DNA from: an uncultured Lachnospiraceae bacterium
GTDB taxonomy: Bacteria > Bacillota > Clostridia > Lachnospirales > Lachnospiraceae
Reading direction: 5' to 3'
DNA: 64,000 nt
Assembly (NCBI GenBank): GCA_958428365.1
Contig: CAUAFT010000014.1
Coordinates: 1-64,000, forward strand
Position 1 is the stretch's first letter; every line of letters begins with the position of its first letter. The position numbers and the translations under genes were made by a program. Shown here piece by piece: positions 52,586 through 60,774 of this stretch. Under the pieces are notes generated by a model, which did no database searches, was not told the origin of the DNA, and was given only the letters and a program-made list of their open reading frames with translations.

Positions 52586-52618
52586 GTTTAAATTCGGTTT
52601 AAGAAAAAAACATATAAT
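52586..52618 (+). promoter_or_regulatory. Response-regulator box and promoter of the ABC operon
   Basis: GTTTAA repeats at 52586-52591 and 52597-52602 (11-bp period, one helical turn, the usual OmpR-family arrangement) occupy the -35 region of a promoter with TATAAT at 52613-52618. No good -35 hexamer is present, as expected for an activated promoter. Confidence 0.6.
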
Positions 52619-52669
52619 GTGAAAATGTGCAAAAGGCATGTGAAAACCGAGGACAGGAGGATACACAGT

Positions 52670-53725
52670 ATGATAGAGGTGAAAGATCTGGTGAAGGTGT
52701 ATGGAACGCACACCGCAGTCGATCATTTGAGTTTTACCATAGAAAAAGGGCAGATATACGGTTTCTTAGGTCCCAATGGGGCGGGAAAATCCACCACCAT
52801 GAATATTATGACCGGATATCTGGGAGCCACTGAGGGAAAGGTGCTCATCAACGGACACGATATCTTAAAGGAACCGGAGGAGGCGAAAAAAAGCATCGGT
52901 TACCTGCCGGAACAACCGCCTCTTTATATGGAAATGACAGTGGCGGAGTATCTTGCCTTCGCGGCGGAATTAAAGAGGATTCCGAAAAAGGAGAGGGAGG
53001 GGCAGGTTCAGGCAGTGATGCGCCTGGCGAAGCTGGAGGAAGTGCGAAACCGCCTGATCCAGAACCTCTCCAAGGGATACAGACAGAGGGTGGGACTGGC
53101 GCAGGCGATCCTGGGATTTCCCCCTATCATTATCCTGGATGAGCCAACGGTGGGACTGGATCCCCAGCAGATCATTGAGATCCGAGAGCTGATCCGCAAG
53201 CTGGCGAAAAATCATACGGTGATCTTAAGCTCCCACATCTTAGCGGAGGTCCGGGAGGTCTGCGATCACATTATGATCATTGCAAACGGAAAGCTGGTGG
53301 CGAGCGACACGCCGAAGAATCTGGAAGAGCAGACAAATGGGGGAGGAACCGTCATCTTGCAGGCGAGGGCGGAGAAAAAACAGGTGGAGGAATTGTTGAA
53401 CGCAGCGCCGATGATCGCTCAGGTGGAATATACCATGGGAGACCAGGGTCTGGTGACGGCGCAGATCCGGACCAGAGAGAACCGGGATATTCGGGAGGAG
53501 CTGTTTGGAGTTTTTGCAAAAGCAGGGGTTCCGCTGTGTACCTTGATGATGTCCCGCACCACCCTGGAGGATATCTTCCTGGAACTGACCCAGGAAACTT
53601 CGGCTGAGGAGATGACGGCAGTCCGGGAGAAAAAAGGAAAGGGCAGGATAAAATCAGGAAAAAATAGCAGGATGGGGGCAGAAAGAAATAGCAGAATGGA
53701 GGAAGAGCATGGCAGCGATATATAA
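52670..53725 (+). CDS. ABC transporter ATPase (GldA-like)
   Basis: 351 aa. A complete ABC ATPase: Walker A GPNGAGKST, Q-loop YLPEQPPLY, signature NLSKGYRQRVGLAQ, Walker B PPIIILDEPTVGLDP and the switch histidine in ILSSHIL. About 110 residues follow, ending in a basic Gly/Arg/Lys tail. Resembles GldA and other ABC-2 type exporters. ATG 52670 follows CAGGAGG. It overlaps the permease by 17 bases. Confidence 0.93.
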   Translation: MIEVKDLVKVYGTHTAVDHLSFTIEKGQIYGFLGPNGAGKSTTMNIMTGYLGATEGKVLINGHDILKEPEEAKKSIGYLPEQPPLYMEMTVAEYLAFAAELKRIPKKEREGQVQAVMRLAKLEEVRNRLIQNLSKGYRQRVGLAQAILGFPPIIILDEPTVGLDPQQIIEIRELIRKLAKNHTVILSSHILAEVREVCDHIMIIANGKLVASDTPKNLEEQTNGGGTVILQARAEKKQVEELLNAAPMIAQVEYTMGDQGLVTAQIRTRENRDIREELFGVFAKAGVPLCTLMMSRTTLEDIFLELTQETSAEEMTAVREKKGKGRIKSGKNSRMGAERNSRMEEEHGSDI

Positions 53726-54575
53726 AAGAGAACTGAGATCCTATTTTCATTCCATGATAGGATATGTGTTTATTGCATTTTTAGTGGCGTTTACCGGGAT
53801 CTATTTTATGGCGTATAACCTGAACTACGGATATCCCTATTTTTCCTATGTGTTATCGGGGATCAGCTATGTATACCTGATCGCAGTTCCGGTGCTGACC
53901 ATGCGCAGCTTTGCGGAGGAGAGAAAGAACAGAACGGACCAGCTACTTTTGACGGCTCCGGTGAACCTCTTTAAGGTGGTGATGGGAAAATATCTGGCGA
54001 TGGTGACGATTCTGGGGATTCCCTGTCTGATCTATCTGATTTTTCCGTGGATCATCAAGGCGCAGGGAACGGCTTATATTCTGGTGGACTATCTGTCCAT
54101 TCTGGTATTTTTTCTTCTGGGCTGCGTCTATATCGCCATAGGAATGTTCGTCTCCTCTCTGACGGAGAGTCCGGTGATTGCGGCGATCGGAACCTTTGGG
54201 ATCCTGATGGTACTGTACCTCTGGGAGGGGATTTTGGAATTTCTCCCAAGTTCCGCAGGGGCGAATCTGGCAGGAGTTATTGTTCTGCTCTCCCTGGCGG
54301 CTCTGGGGATATGGCAGATGACAAAGAACCGGGTGCTTGGCGCGGTGGTGGAGGCAGTGGTGATTGTTGGAAACGTCATCCTCTATCTGGTGAAGTCCTC
54401 TCTGTACGAGGGACTGCTGGCGGGAGTGCTTGGCAGGCTGGAGCTGTCGGAGATCTTTACCAATATATTTTCAAATAATCTTTTGGATATCAGCGGCATG
54501 GTGCTTTACGGTTCCCTGATCGGAGTCTTTGTTTTTCTGACAATGCAGATGATCCAGAAGAGACGCTGGAGTTAG
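53709..54575 (+). CDS. ABC-2 permease (GldF-like)
   Basis: 288 aa. Six or more membrane helices with KRELRSYFHSMIGYVFIAFL at the N-terminus and the conserved LRSFAEERKNRTDQLLLTAPV-like cytoplasmic stretch, hallmarks of GldF/ABC-2 permeases. It forms the membrane part of the exporter with the preceding ATPase. AGGAAG ribosome site inside the end of the ATPase gene. 12 bases before the GldG-like gene. Confidence 0.88.
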   Translation: MAAIYKRELRSYFHSMIGYVFIAFLVAFTGIYFMAYNLNYGYPYFSYVLSGISYVYLIAVPVLTMRSFAEERKNRTDQLLLTAPVNLFKVVMGKYLAMVTILGIPCLIYLIFPWIIKAQGTAYILVDYLSILVFFLLGCVYIAIGMFVSSLTESPVIAAIGTFGILMVLYLWEGILEFLPSSAGANLAGVIVLLSLAALGIWQMTKNRVLGAVVEAVVIVGNVILYLVKSSLYEGLLAGVLGRLELSEIFTNIFSNNLLDISGMVLYGSLIGVFVFLTMQMIQKRRWS

Positions 54576-54587
54576 GAGGTTTTTGGA

Positions 54588-56006
54588 ATGGATAAGATAA
54601 AAAAGGCATTTGGAAACGCAATTTCTAAAAACGGGAGCTACAGCGTAGGTCTGATCGTTCTTGTGATCTGTATTGCGGTGGTGTGCAACCTCATCATCGG
54701 ACAGCTTCCGGAGAGCGTGAAAAAAATAGATATCAGCAGCAATAAGATCTATGAGATCTCGGATACCAGCAGAAAACTGTTAAAAAAACTGGATCAGAAG
54801 GTGAAGTTCACAGTGTTTGCGGAGGAGAGCTCCACCGATGAGAGGATCCGCACTTTTCTGGATAAGTACACCGATCTCTCGGATCAGATCGAGGTGGAGT
54901 GGGTAGACCCGGTGCTTCATCCGGCGGAACTGACGGAGAATAATGTGGAGTCCGATAATATCCTCATATCCTGTGAGGATACCGGAAAAAGCACGGTTGT
55001 GGCGTTTTCAGATATTATTGTATCAGACGCTTATTCCTATTACACGACGGGAAGTGCTACGGAGTCAGAGTTTGACGGGGAAGGACAGTTCACAAGCGCC
55101 GTCAACTATGTGACCAGCGACGCTACAAAGAAGATCTATTATACCACAGGGCATGGGGAAAAGACATTTTCCAGTTCAGTGTCCCAGCTTCTGGATAAAA
55201 ACAACATGTCTGCGGAAGAACTCAATTTAATCATGGAAAATGAGATCCCATCGGACTGCGATCTGCTGTATCTCTATTCGCCGTCAAAGGATATCACGGA
55301 GGATGAGAAAGACAGGATCCTCTCCTACATGGAGGAGGGCGGAAAAGTATTCCTGATGCTGGGAGATGTGGAGGACGAGGTTCCGAATCTGGATGCAGTG
55401 CTTGCGGCATACGGCATTTCAAGGGTAGAGGGATACATCGCAGATATGCAGCGCTGCTATCAGGGAAATCCTTATTACATCTTTCCGGAGATCTCTGCCT
55501 ACAGCGATGTGGCGGAGGGTCTGAGCAGCAATATGGTGCTTTTGGTCAATGCCCATGGTCTGACGGTACAGGAGGGGGAGGACGATACGATCAGCACAAC
55601 GGAATTTCTCTCCACCTCCTCGGACGCCTATGAGGTGACGGAGGAAGATCAGAAGCAGGGAACCTATGCGCTGGGGGTGATAGCCACAAAGTCCATCGCC
55701 TCTGACAGTGAGGATGAGGAGGAAGAGAGCATAGAGAGCAGACTTACGGTGATTTCGGCAGAGAGCCTGATTGACAGTCAGATCACGGATTCTCTCTCTA
55801 CTCTGGAGAATCTGGATCTGTTCATGAATGCGGTTTCAGCCAATTTTGACGACGTGGAGAATGTGGCGATCGAACCAAAGAGCCTCCAGGTGGAAAATAA
55901 CACCATGCAGCACGCCGGAGTCATCAGCCTGTTTTTGATCTTTGGTATCCCGCTGATCATCCTTGTATTCGGATTTGCAGGCTGGTGGAAGAGAAGAAAG
56001 GCATAG
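54588..56006 (+). CDS. GldG-like ABC accessory protein
   Basis: 472 aa. An N-terminal membrane helix (VGLIVLVICIAVVCNLII), a large extracellular domain (KKIDISSNKIYEISDTSRKLLK, YYTTGHGEKTF, then an acidic DSEDEEEESIES loop) and a C-terminal helix with a basic end, as in GldG (ABC_transp_aux family). In Bacteroidetes this set supports gliding; in clostridia the cargo is unknown. TAGGAGG ribosome site. 13 bases before the DUF4340 gene. Confidence 0.85.
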   Translation: MDKIKKAFGNAISKNGSYSVGLIVLVICIAVVCNLIIGQLPESVKKIDISSNKIYEISDTSRKLLKKLDQKVKFTVFAEESSTDERIRTFLDKYTDLSDQIEVEWVDPVLHPAELTENNVESDNILISCEDTGKSTVVAFSDIIVSDAYSYYTTGSATESEFDGEGQFTSAVNYVTSDATKKIYYTTGHGEKTFSSSVSQLLDKNNMSAEELNLIMENEIPSDCDLLYLYSPSKDITEDEKDRILSYMEEGGKVFLMLGDVEDEVPNLDAVLAAYGISRVEGYIADMQRCYQGNPYYIFPEISAYSDVAEGLSSNMVLLVNAHGLTVQEGEDDTISTTEFLSTSSDAYEVTEEDQKQGTYALGVIATKSIASDSEDEEEESIESRLTVISAESLIDSQITDSLSTLENLDLFMNAVSANFDDVENVAIEPKSLQVENNTMQHAGVISLFLIFGIPLIILVFGFAGWWKRRKA

Positions 56007-56019
56007 AAGGGAGACCGGA

Positions 56020-56928
56020 ATGAAACAGAAAAAGGGAATGCTGATCCTGACAGGGATCCTGGGGGCGCTGTTGATCCTGTATGCGGGACTGTGTATCTAT
56101 AACCGGAATGCGCAGAAGGAGAAGGCGGACAAAGAAGAGGCAGAGAAAATATATCTTGCGGATGTGGAGACGGATGAGATGGAGTCTCTGGAATACACCG
56201 ACGGAGAGAACACCATGAGTTTTGTGAAAGAGGAAGATCAGTGGTATTGCAAAGAGGACCGTGAGATCGAGCTGGTTCAGGATAAGGTGGAAGAGATAGC
56301 GAAGGCAGTGGCGGATCTGACGGCGGTCCGCAGATTGCAGGATCCCGACGAGCTGTCGGATTACGGATTGGAAAAACCGGGCTATACCATCCGCTGCAGG
56401 GCGGGGGATGGGGAGAAAACCATTGCCATTGGAGATATGACCGGAGAAAATTATTATGCCACGGTGGGGGATACGGGAGAGGTATACACGATTACAGGCG
56501 ACATCTTAGCGACGCTTTCCTTTGAAATGAGCGACGTAGCGGAGCTGGACAATGTGCCAACCATTGGAAGCGGCAATATCAAGAAAGTGGAGGTAAGTCA
56601 GAATGGGGAAACCACCGGGTACACTGAGGATGAGGATCTTCAGGAGCTGGCGGGGGGATTTGGAGTCTTAGAGCTTAGCGACTGCGTGGATTTTCATGCC
56701 ACGGAGGAGGAGCTTGGCGGTTATGGACTGGATGAGGAAAACCGGATCACGGCCTCTGCCGATTATAAGGACAGTGAGAGTGGGGAAACGGAAAACTTCA
56801 CCGTCTATATCGGGGGCACGGATGATTCGGGAACTTATCGCTATGTGATGGCGAAGGATTCCATCAGAGTGTACCGGGTCAGCAAAGAGATCGTGGATAA
56901 TATGATCACAGTGGGAGAAGGGGAATAA
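56020..56928 (+). CDS. DUF4340-domain membrane-anchored protein
   Basis: 302 aa. One N-terminal membrane helix (MLILTGILGALLILYAGLCI), then repeated beta-rich DUF4340 units (MSFVKEEDQWYCKEDREIEL, LSDYGLEKPGYTIRCR and a second copy later, LGGYGLDEENRITASA). It is commonly found last in GldA-F-G operons and likely works outside the membrane with GldG. I chose ATG 56020 (AAGGGAGA upstream). The operon terminator follows. Confidence 0.85.
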   Translation: MKQKKGMLILTGILGALLILYAGLCIYNRNAQKEKADKEEAEKIYLADVETDEMESLEYTDGENTMSFVKEEDQWYCKEDREIELVQDKVEEIAKAVADLTAVRRLQDPDELSDYGLEKPGYTIRCRAGDGEKTIAIGDMTGENYYATVGDTGEVYTITGDILATLSFEMSDVAELDNVPTIGSGNIKKVEVSQNGETTGYTEDEDLQELAGGFGVLELSDCVDFHATEEELGGYGLDEENRITASADYKDSESGETENFTVYIGGTDDSGTYRYVMAKDSIRVYRVSKEIVDNMITVGEGE

Positions 56929-56942
56929 TTGTCATTTATAAT

Positions 56943-56985
56943 CCCAGGTCTTGCAGCCTGTCAAATTGCAAGACCTGGGTTGTTT
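56943..56985. terminator. Strong terminator of the ABC operon
   Basis: CCCAGGTCTTGCA (56943-56955) and TGCAAGACCTGGG (56967-56979) pair over 13 bp without mismatch, followed by TTGTTTT. It lies between convergent genes and can serve both. Confidence 0.85.
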
Positions 56986-56987
56986 TA

Positions 56988-57761
56988 CTAGAACTTGCCG
57001 TTTTGATTCTGCCAGGTTGAGCTGTCGGCAATTGTTTCCATTACATCCCAATGCTCGGCAATCTTTCCTTCCTCAACACGCCATAAATCATAATATGAGG
57101 TAGGTGTGCCGCCGAAAGTACCTTCGCTTACGGCGAGAACGTAGTTACCCTGTGCAAGCACCTGATGAATGGTAGTGTATATCATTTGGATGTTCTGTTC
57201 TGCGAGCGCTGCCAATGCTGCTCCTAATCCGGACAAGCCGTCTGCAATACCGGTATTATGCTGAATATATGTGTCGCCGTCAAAGTAGTCGGGCGTCTTT
57301 TCAGGACGGTTGCCCTGCATTACATCATGAAGAAAATTCTTTACGATCTCTCGGTTTGTTTCAGTCTTATCCAAGTCTTTCAGTTCCAGCGTGCCGTCGA
57401 TCTGTGTCCTTCCGGAGGGATTAGGTTCTGCTTTTGCAGCAAGATTATCCCAATGCTCGGCAATCCTGCCGTTTTCATCAAAACGGAAGATGTCAAAAGC
57501 AACCTGTTCGCCAGCGCCTGCGAAGTTGTAAACGGTCTGTAGGAATACCTTGTCGCCGTCCTCAAACGCGCGGATATTGTTTACCGTAGTCTTGACGGGA
57601 GCAGAAGCAAGATACGCTACTGAGCCGACAAAAGCGTCGCGGCCTGTGCCATAAGCAAGGTTATGCTGAATGTAGTCTTCTGCAAGCAGGCTTTCCGCCT
57701 TTTTTGTATCGCCGTTAGCAAAGGTGTTGATAAGTTCAAGAGCTTTCTGTGTGTTTGTCAT
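56988..57761 (-). CDS. Tandem NTF2-like (SnoaL-type) protein
   Basis: 257 aa made of two NTF2-like/SnoaL domains (about 1-125 and 130-257), each with an IQHN segment and a closing AEHWD strand (NGRIAEHWDNLA; EGKIAEHWDVME). Such folds bind small ligands or act as isomerases/hydrolases; no catalytic set is certain. ATG 57761 follows AAGGAGG. An upstream in-frame ATG at 57824 also has an AAAGGAG site and would add 21 residues. Divergent from an HxlR regulator with shared operator-like repeats, so probably under its control. Confidence 0.8.
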   Translation of the reverse strand: MTNTQKALELINTFANGDTKKAESLLAEDYIQHNLAYGTGRDAFVGSVAYLASAPVKTTVNNIRAFEDGDKVFLQTVYNFAGAGEQVAFDIFRFDENGRIAEHWDNLAAKAEPNPSGRTQIDGTLELKDLDKTETNREIVKNFLHDVMQGNRPEKTPDYFDGDTYIQHNTGIADGLSGLGAALAALAEQNIQMIYTTIHQVLAQGNYVLAVSEGTFGGTPTSYYDLWRVEEGKIAEHWDVMETIADSSTWQNQNGKF

Positions 57762-57898
57762 TTTAGTTTCCTCCTTAATATGGGTCTGGTTGTTGTTAAA
57801 TATTTTTTTGAAAATGTTCATCATGGATTTCTCCTTTGGATTTGCTTTGAGTTCCGCAGCGGCCGTTCTCTGTAACTCTTGACTTTATTATATGGACG

Positions 57899-58123
57899 AC
57901 AGTTTCAACTGTAAAGTAAGCACAATATTGTGGTGTAGTTACCAAAAGGAAACTATTAGGCAGTTACCGAAAGGTAACAAATGTGTAGTGACAGGCGTTT
58001 GAGGGCAGGCATTCGGGTGGAAAAATTTTTATAAAAATTCAGTTGTCTTTTGATTTTTAACAGAAACATTGAATGTTTAAAGGATATATAGTAAAATTGG
58101 ATACAAAGTATAAAAAGGAAACT
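57899..58123. promoter_or_regulatory. Operator-like repeats between the NTF2-like and HxlR genes
   Basis: Palindromes AGTTACC-AAAA-GGAAACT (57937-57954), GTTACC-GAAA-GGTAAC (57963-57978) and ACAGTT-TC-AACTGT (57899-57912) lie near the NTF2-like gene; a further GGAAACT half-site (58117-58123), followed by ATTG, lies 20 bases before the HxlR start. These are candidate HxlR sites. The remaining bases of the 319-base region (57825-58143) hold no gene. Confidence 0.55.
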
Positions 58124-58143
58124 ATTGTATGGAGGTCATCAAT

Positions 58144-58479
58144 ATGAGTGAACAAAAGACAGCGAAAGAGCTTCCAGCATGTCCTGTGGAAACGACCCTG
58201 ACTTTAATCGGGGATAAATGGAAGGTTCTGATTTTGCGTGATTTGCTTCCCGGCACAAAACGTTTTGGAGAATTAAAGAAATCCATAGGCAGCGTATCCC
58301 AAAAGGTATTGACTGCCCAACTTCGTGATATGGAGGAAAATGGTCTTGTCAACCGCAAGGTGTATGCGGAAGTGCCGCCAAGAGTAGAATATTCGCTGAC
58401 TGATCTGGGCAGGAGCTTAAAACCTATACTTGACGCATTGTGGAATTGGGGCGAGGAATATAAAGCGTCTATGAATTAA
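58144..58479 (+). CDS. HxlR-family regulator
   Basis: 111 aa winged helix: CPVETTLTLIGDKWKVLILRDLL, FGELKKSIGSVSQKVLTAQL and PPRVEYSLTDLG are family signatures, with a possible redox-sensing cysteine near residue 14. It is related to the HxlR protein encoded at 24954 but not identical. ATG 58144 has GGAGG upstream. It is divergent from the tandem NTF2-like gene and is the likely repressor or activator of that gene and of itself. Confidence 0.9.
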   Translation: MSEQKTAKELPACPVETTLTLIGDKWKVLILRDLLPGTKRFGELKKSIGSVSQKVLTAQLRDMEENGLVNRKVYAEVPPRVEYSLTDLGRSLKPILDALWNWGEEYKASMN

Positions 58480-58548
58480 AAAATGGCAGGGGCTTTCTGT
58501 ATGTGTTGAGGGTTTTGTTAGGTAATAGATAAATAGATAGTCCCCATT

Positions 58549-59847
58549 TTATTGATTTTCATGAACAGGAAGCATAAGGCAGAAGGTACAACCTCCCCCT
58601 TCGGTATCGGATACGGTGAGCTTTCCTTTGTGGAGGCGGGTAAGTTCGGCGGCAATTCCAAGTCCCAGACCGAAGTGGGATTTGTCCCGCCGTGCGGTAT
58701 CCCCACGGTAGAAATGGTCAAAAATGAGAGCCTTTTTCTCATCTGGAATACCGATGCCGTGGTCAATGACACTAATGCAGATGGTACGGTGTGAGCTTTG
58801 AGCTTCCAGAGCAATATTGCAGTCTGCCTTTGAATAGGAGACGGCATTGTCAAGCAGGATGGTAAGTAACTGCGATAACCGCTCTCTGTCTCCTAAGACA
58901 GTGGGAAGAGGTTCTGTCGGAAGATGAAGAGATAGGGAGATGCCCTTTTCTTTACAGATTACTTCAAAGGATTCAAAGACATCCAGTAAAACGGTATCCA
59001 TATCCAGAGGTTCCAGGCGGGCGGACCATCCCGAAGTATTTGCCGAGGCAAGTGTCAGCATATCCTCCACCAGTCTGGACAGACGCTGGCACTCGGACAG
59101 GATGTTGGAAGACAGATGTTCCGCTTCTGTGGGAGTGGCGGAAATGGCATTCGCAGATGCCTGTATGACGGCAATCGGTGAGCGGAGCTCATGGGAAGCC
59201 GCCGCAAAAAAAGCATCCTGTTTTTCTTTCGTCTCTTTTATAGGTCTCAGGCTTTTCTTTACAAAATTCCAACTCACAAAAAATAAAGCAAAAATACCAA
59301 GAATATCCAACAGAATAAAAAGTATACGCTGCTGTAACAGGGTACGGCGGAGGGGCTGGAGAGAGTCTAGAAGGATCAGGCTCTGGTAGCCGCCAGAGGT
59401 TGGGAGCTTGATGACGATTCCCCGGTAGCGGTCGTGGTGTTCTCCCTGTATGCTAAAAAGGTCGGACTGCTGAACGTCAGAGGAAACGGGAACGATGGCG
59501 GTGTCAATGTTGTTTTCCTTTGCCCGATTCTTTGCTTTTTGAATCAGCGTGTTCCGGTCCGTGGAAGGAGTCCAGGAGCCCTGATAGAGAAGCGGGGTTC
59601 CGTTTTCCTCAATGTGGATGATCAGACTGTTCTCAGATTCCATCTGTGCCAGCCAGGAATGGGAGATGGAGCGGTCTGTCTGCAGCTTGGAGACTATCGT
59701 CCAGATGTTATTCTGGAAATTCTCCTCGTTTCGCACCATCATGATTTTTTCATTATAGAGAAGGATGATAAGAAGTACCAGGGTCAGGATGATTCCGGTG
59801 GTCAGGGTATAGAGAAAGGTCATTTTTTTATGAAACTGATGAAACAT
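58549..59847 (-). CDS. Sensor histidine kinase
   Basis: 432 aa. Two membrane helices (about 12-32 and 174-196) bracket an extracellular sensor; H219 lies in AASHELRSPIAVIQA (H box), then an ATPase with N box LTILLDNAVSYSK, G1 DHGIGIPDEKK and G2 FGLGLGIAAELT. Start ATG 59847 follows GGAGGATACAG and overlaps the regulator gene by 20 bases. Forms a two-component pair with the OmpR-type regulator just upstream. Confidence 0.93.
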   Translation of the reverse strand: MFHQFHKKMTFLYTLTTGIILTLVLLIILLYNEKIMMVRNEENFQNNIWTIVSKLQTDRSISHSWLAQMESENSLIIHIEENGTPLLYQGSWTPSTDRNTLIQKAKNRAKENNIDTAIVPVSSDVQQSDLFSIQGEHHDRYRGIVIKLPTSGGYQSLILLDSLQPLRRTLLQQRILFILLDILGIFALFFVSWNFVKKSLRPIKETKEKQDAFFAAASHELRSPIAVIQASANAISATPTEAEHLSSNILSECQRLSRLVEDMLTLASANTSGWSARLEPLDMDTVLLDVFESFEVICKEKGISLSLHLPTEPLPTVLGDRERLSQLLTILLDNAVSYSKADCNIALEAQSSHRTICISVIDHGIGIPDEKKALIFDHFYRGDTARRDKSHFGLGLGIAAELTRLHKGKLTVSDTEGGGCTFCLMLPVHENQ

Positions 59848-60517
59848 CTGTATCCTCCATTCGATATCCGGTGCCGTGAACGGTCCTGATCTGTACCCTG
59901 CTCTGCAGGGTTTTTAGACGTTTTCTTGCAAAATGGATATAGTTGTCCAGATTTCCTTCCTCCACCTCACAGTCCGGTCCCCAGATATGGGAGAGGAGCA
60001 TGGCGCGGGAAAGGGTCTGGTTCTTATTGCGGAGAAAATATTCAAAAAGGGAAGTCTCCCGTTTGGAAAGGGAGAGGGTGTGACTGCCTGTCCTTATCTC
60101 CTGCCTTGCCGTATCCAGGGTGAGGTCCGCAAAGACAAGGTTTTCATCGTCAATGGTGCGGGGACGTCTTATGAGGGCACGGATGCGCGCCATTAACTCT
60201 TCGGTGTCAAAGGGTTTTGTAATATAGTCATCGGCTCCCGCATCCAGTCCCTCGATGCGGTCCCGGATTCTCGTCATCGCCGTCATCATAATGACCGGGG
60301 TGTGGATGTTGTTTTTTCGTATGGAAGAAAGAAGGGTGAGTCCATCCACCACGGGAAGCATCCGGTCTAAGAGGATGACATCGTAAGTATTCTGCAACGC
60401 ATAGAACAGGGCATCCTCCCCGCTGTGGCAGGAATCCACATCATAGCCGTTGCCTCTTAATTGTATCGTAAGCGCCTCGCAAAGGGCGGCATCATCATCT
60501 ATAATCAGTAAACGCAT
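59828..60517 (-). CDS. OmpR-family response regulator
   Basis: 229 aa. Receiver with D8/D9, phospho-acceptor D51 (VILLDRMLPVVDG), TKPFD; winged helix with DNYIHFARKRL and VRTVHGTGYRME. I chose ATG 60517 (GGGAG upstream) over the in-frame start at 60529. First gene of the minus-strand two-component operon; AGAGATT repeats upstream suggest it activates both its own operon and the divergent ABC transporter. Confidence 0.93.
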   Translation of the reverse strand: MRLLIIDDDAALCEALTIQLRGNGYDVDSCHSGEDALFYALQNTYDVILLDRMLPVVDGLTLLSSIRKNNIHTPVIMMTAMTRIRDRIEGLDAGADDYITKPFDTEELMARIRALIRRPRTIDDENLVFADLTLDTARQEIRTGSHTLSLSKRETSLFEYFLRNKNQTLSRAMLLSHIWGPDCEVEEGNLDNYIHFARKRLKTLQSRVQIRTVHGTGYRMEDTDVSSVS

Positions 60518-60552
60518 AAGTACTCCCAATTTTTTGTGAAATATTTATTTTT

Positions 60553-60644
60553 AGTATAACAAAGAAATCTCTAAAAAATCTCTAAGCAGGGTCGAAAATC
60601 TTAAAAGTTTTTTAGAGATTTTTTTGTTAGGCTGTTTTTATACG
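60553..60644. promoter_or_regulatory. Divergent promoters with shared response-regulator boxes
   Basis: TCTCTAA repeats at 60568-60574 and 60579-60585 (11-bp period) lie around the -35 area of a minus-strand -10 TATACT (plus-strand 60553-60558). An inverted copy TTAGAGA (60612-60618) lies at the -35 area of a plus-strand -10 TATACG (60639-60644). Neither promoter has a good -35 box, so both may need the regulator. Confidence 0.6.
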
Positions 60645-60686
60645 ATTCAGGATTTATACGAAATATGGATTGTGCATAGGAGGTTT

Positions 60687-60734
60687 ATGAAAGAATCTCA
60701 TTTTTCAGAAGTCTGGACCTGTGTGGGACTTTGA
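60687..60734 (+). CDS. 15-codon leader ORF before the ABC transporter
   Basis: MKESHFSEVWTCVGL then stop, behind a perfect AGGAGGTTT. It lies on the expected transporter mRNA, 40 bases before the binding-protein gene. It may be a leader peptide; no terminator hairpin follows it, so attenuation is not obvious. Confidence 0.4.
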   Translation: MKESHFSEVWTCVGL

Positions 60735-60774
60735 TAACTGTTTATTACATTACTAAAAAAGGAGGAAATCTAAG

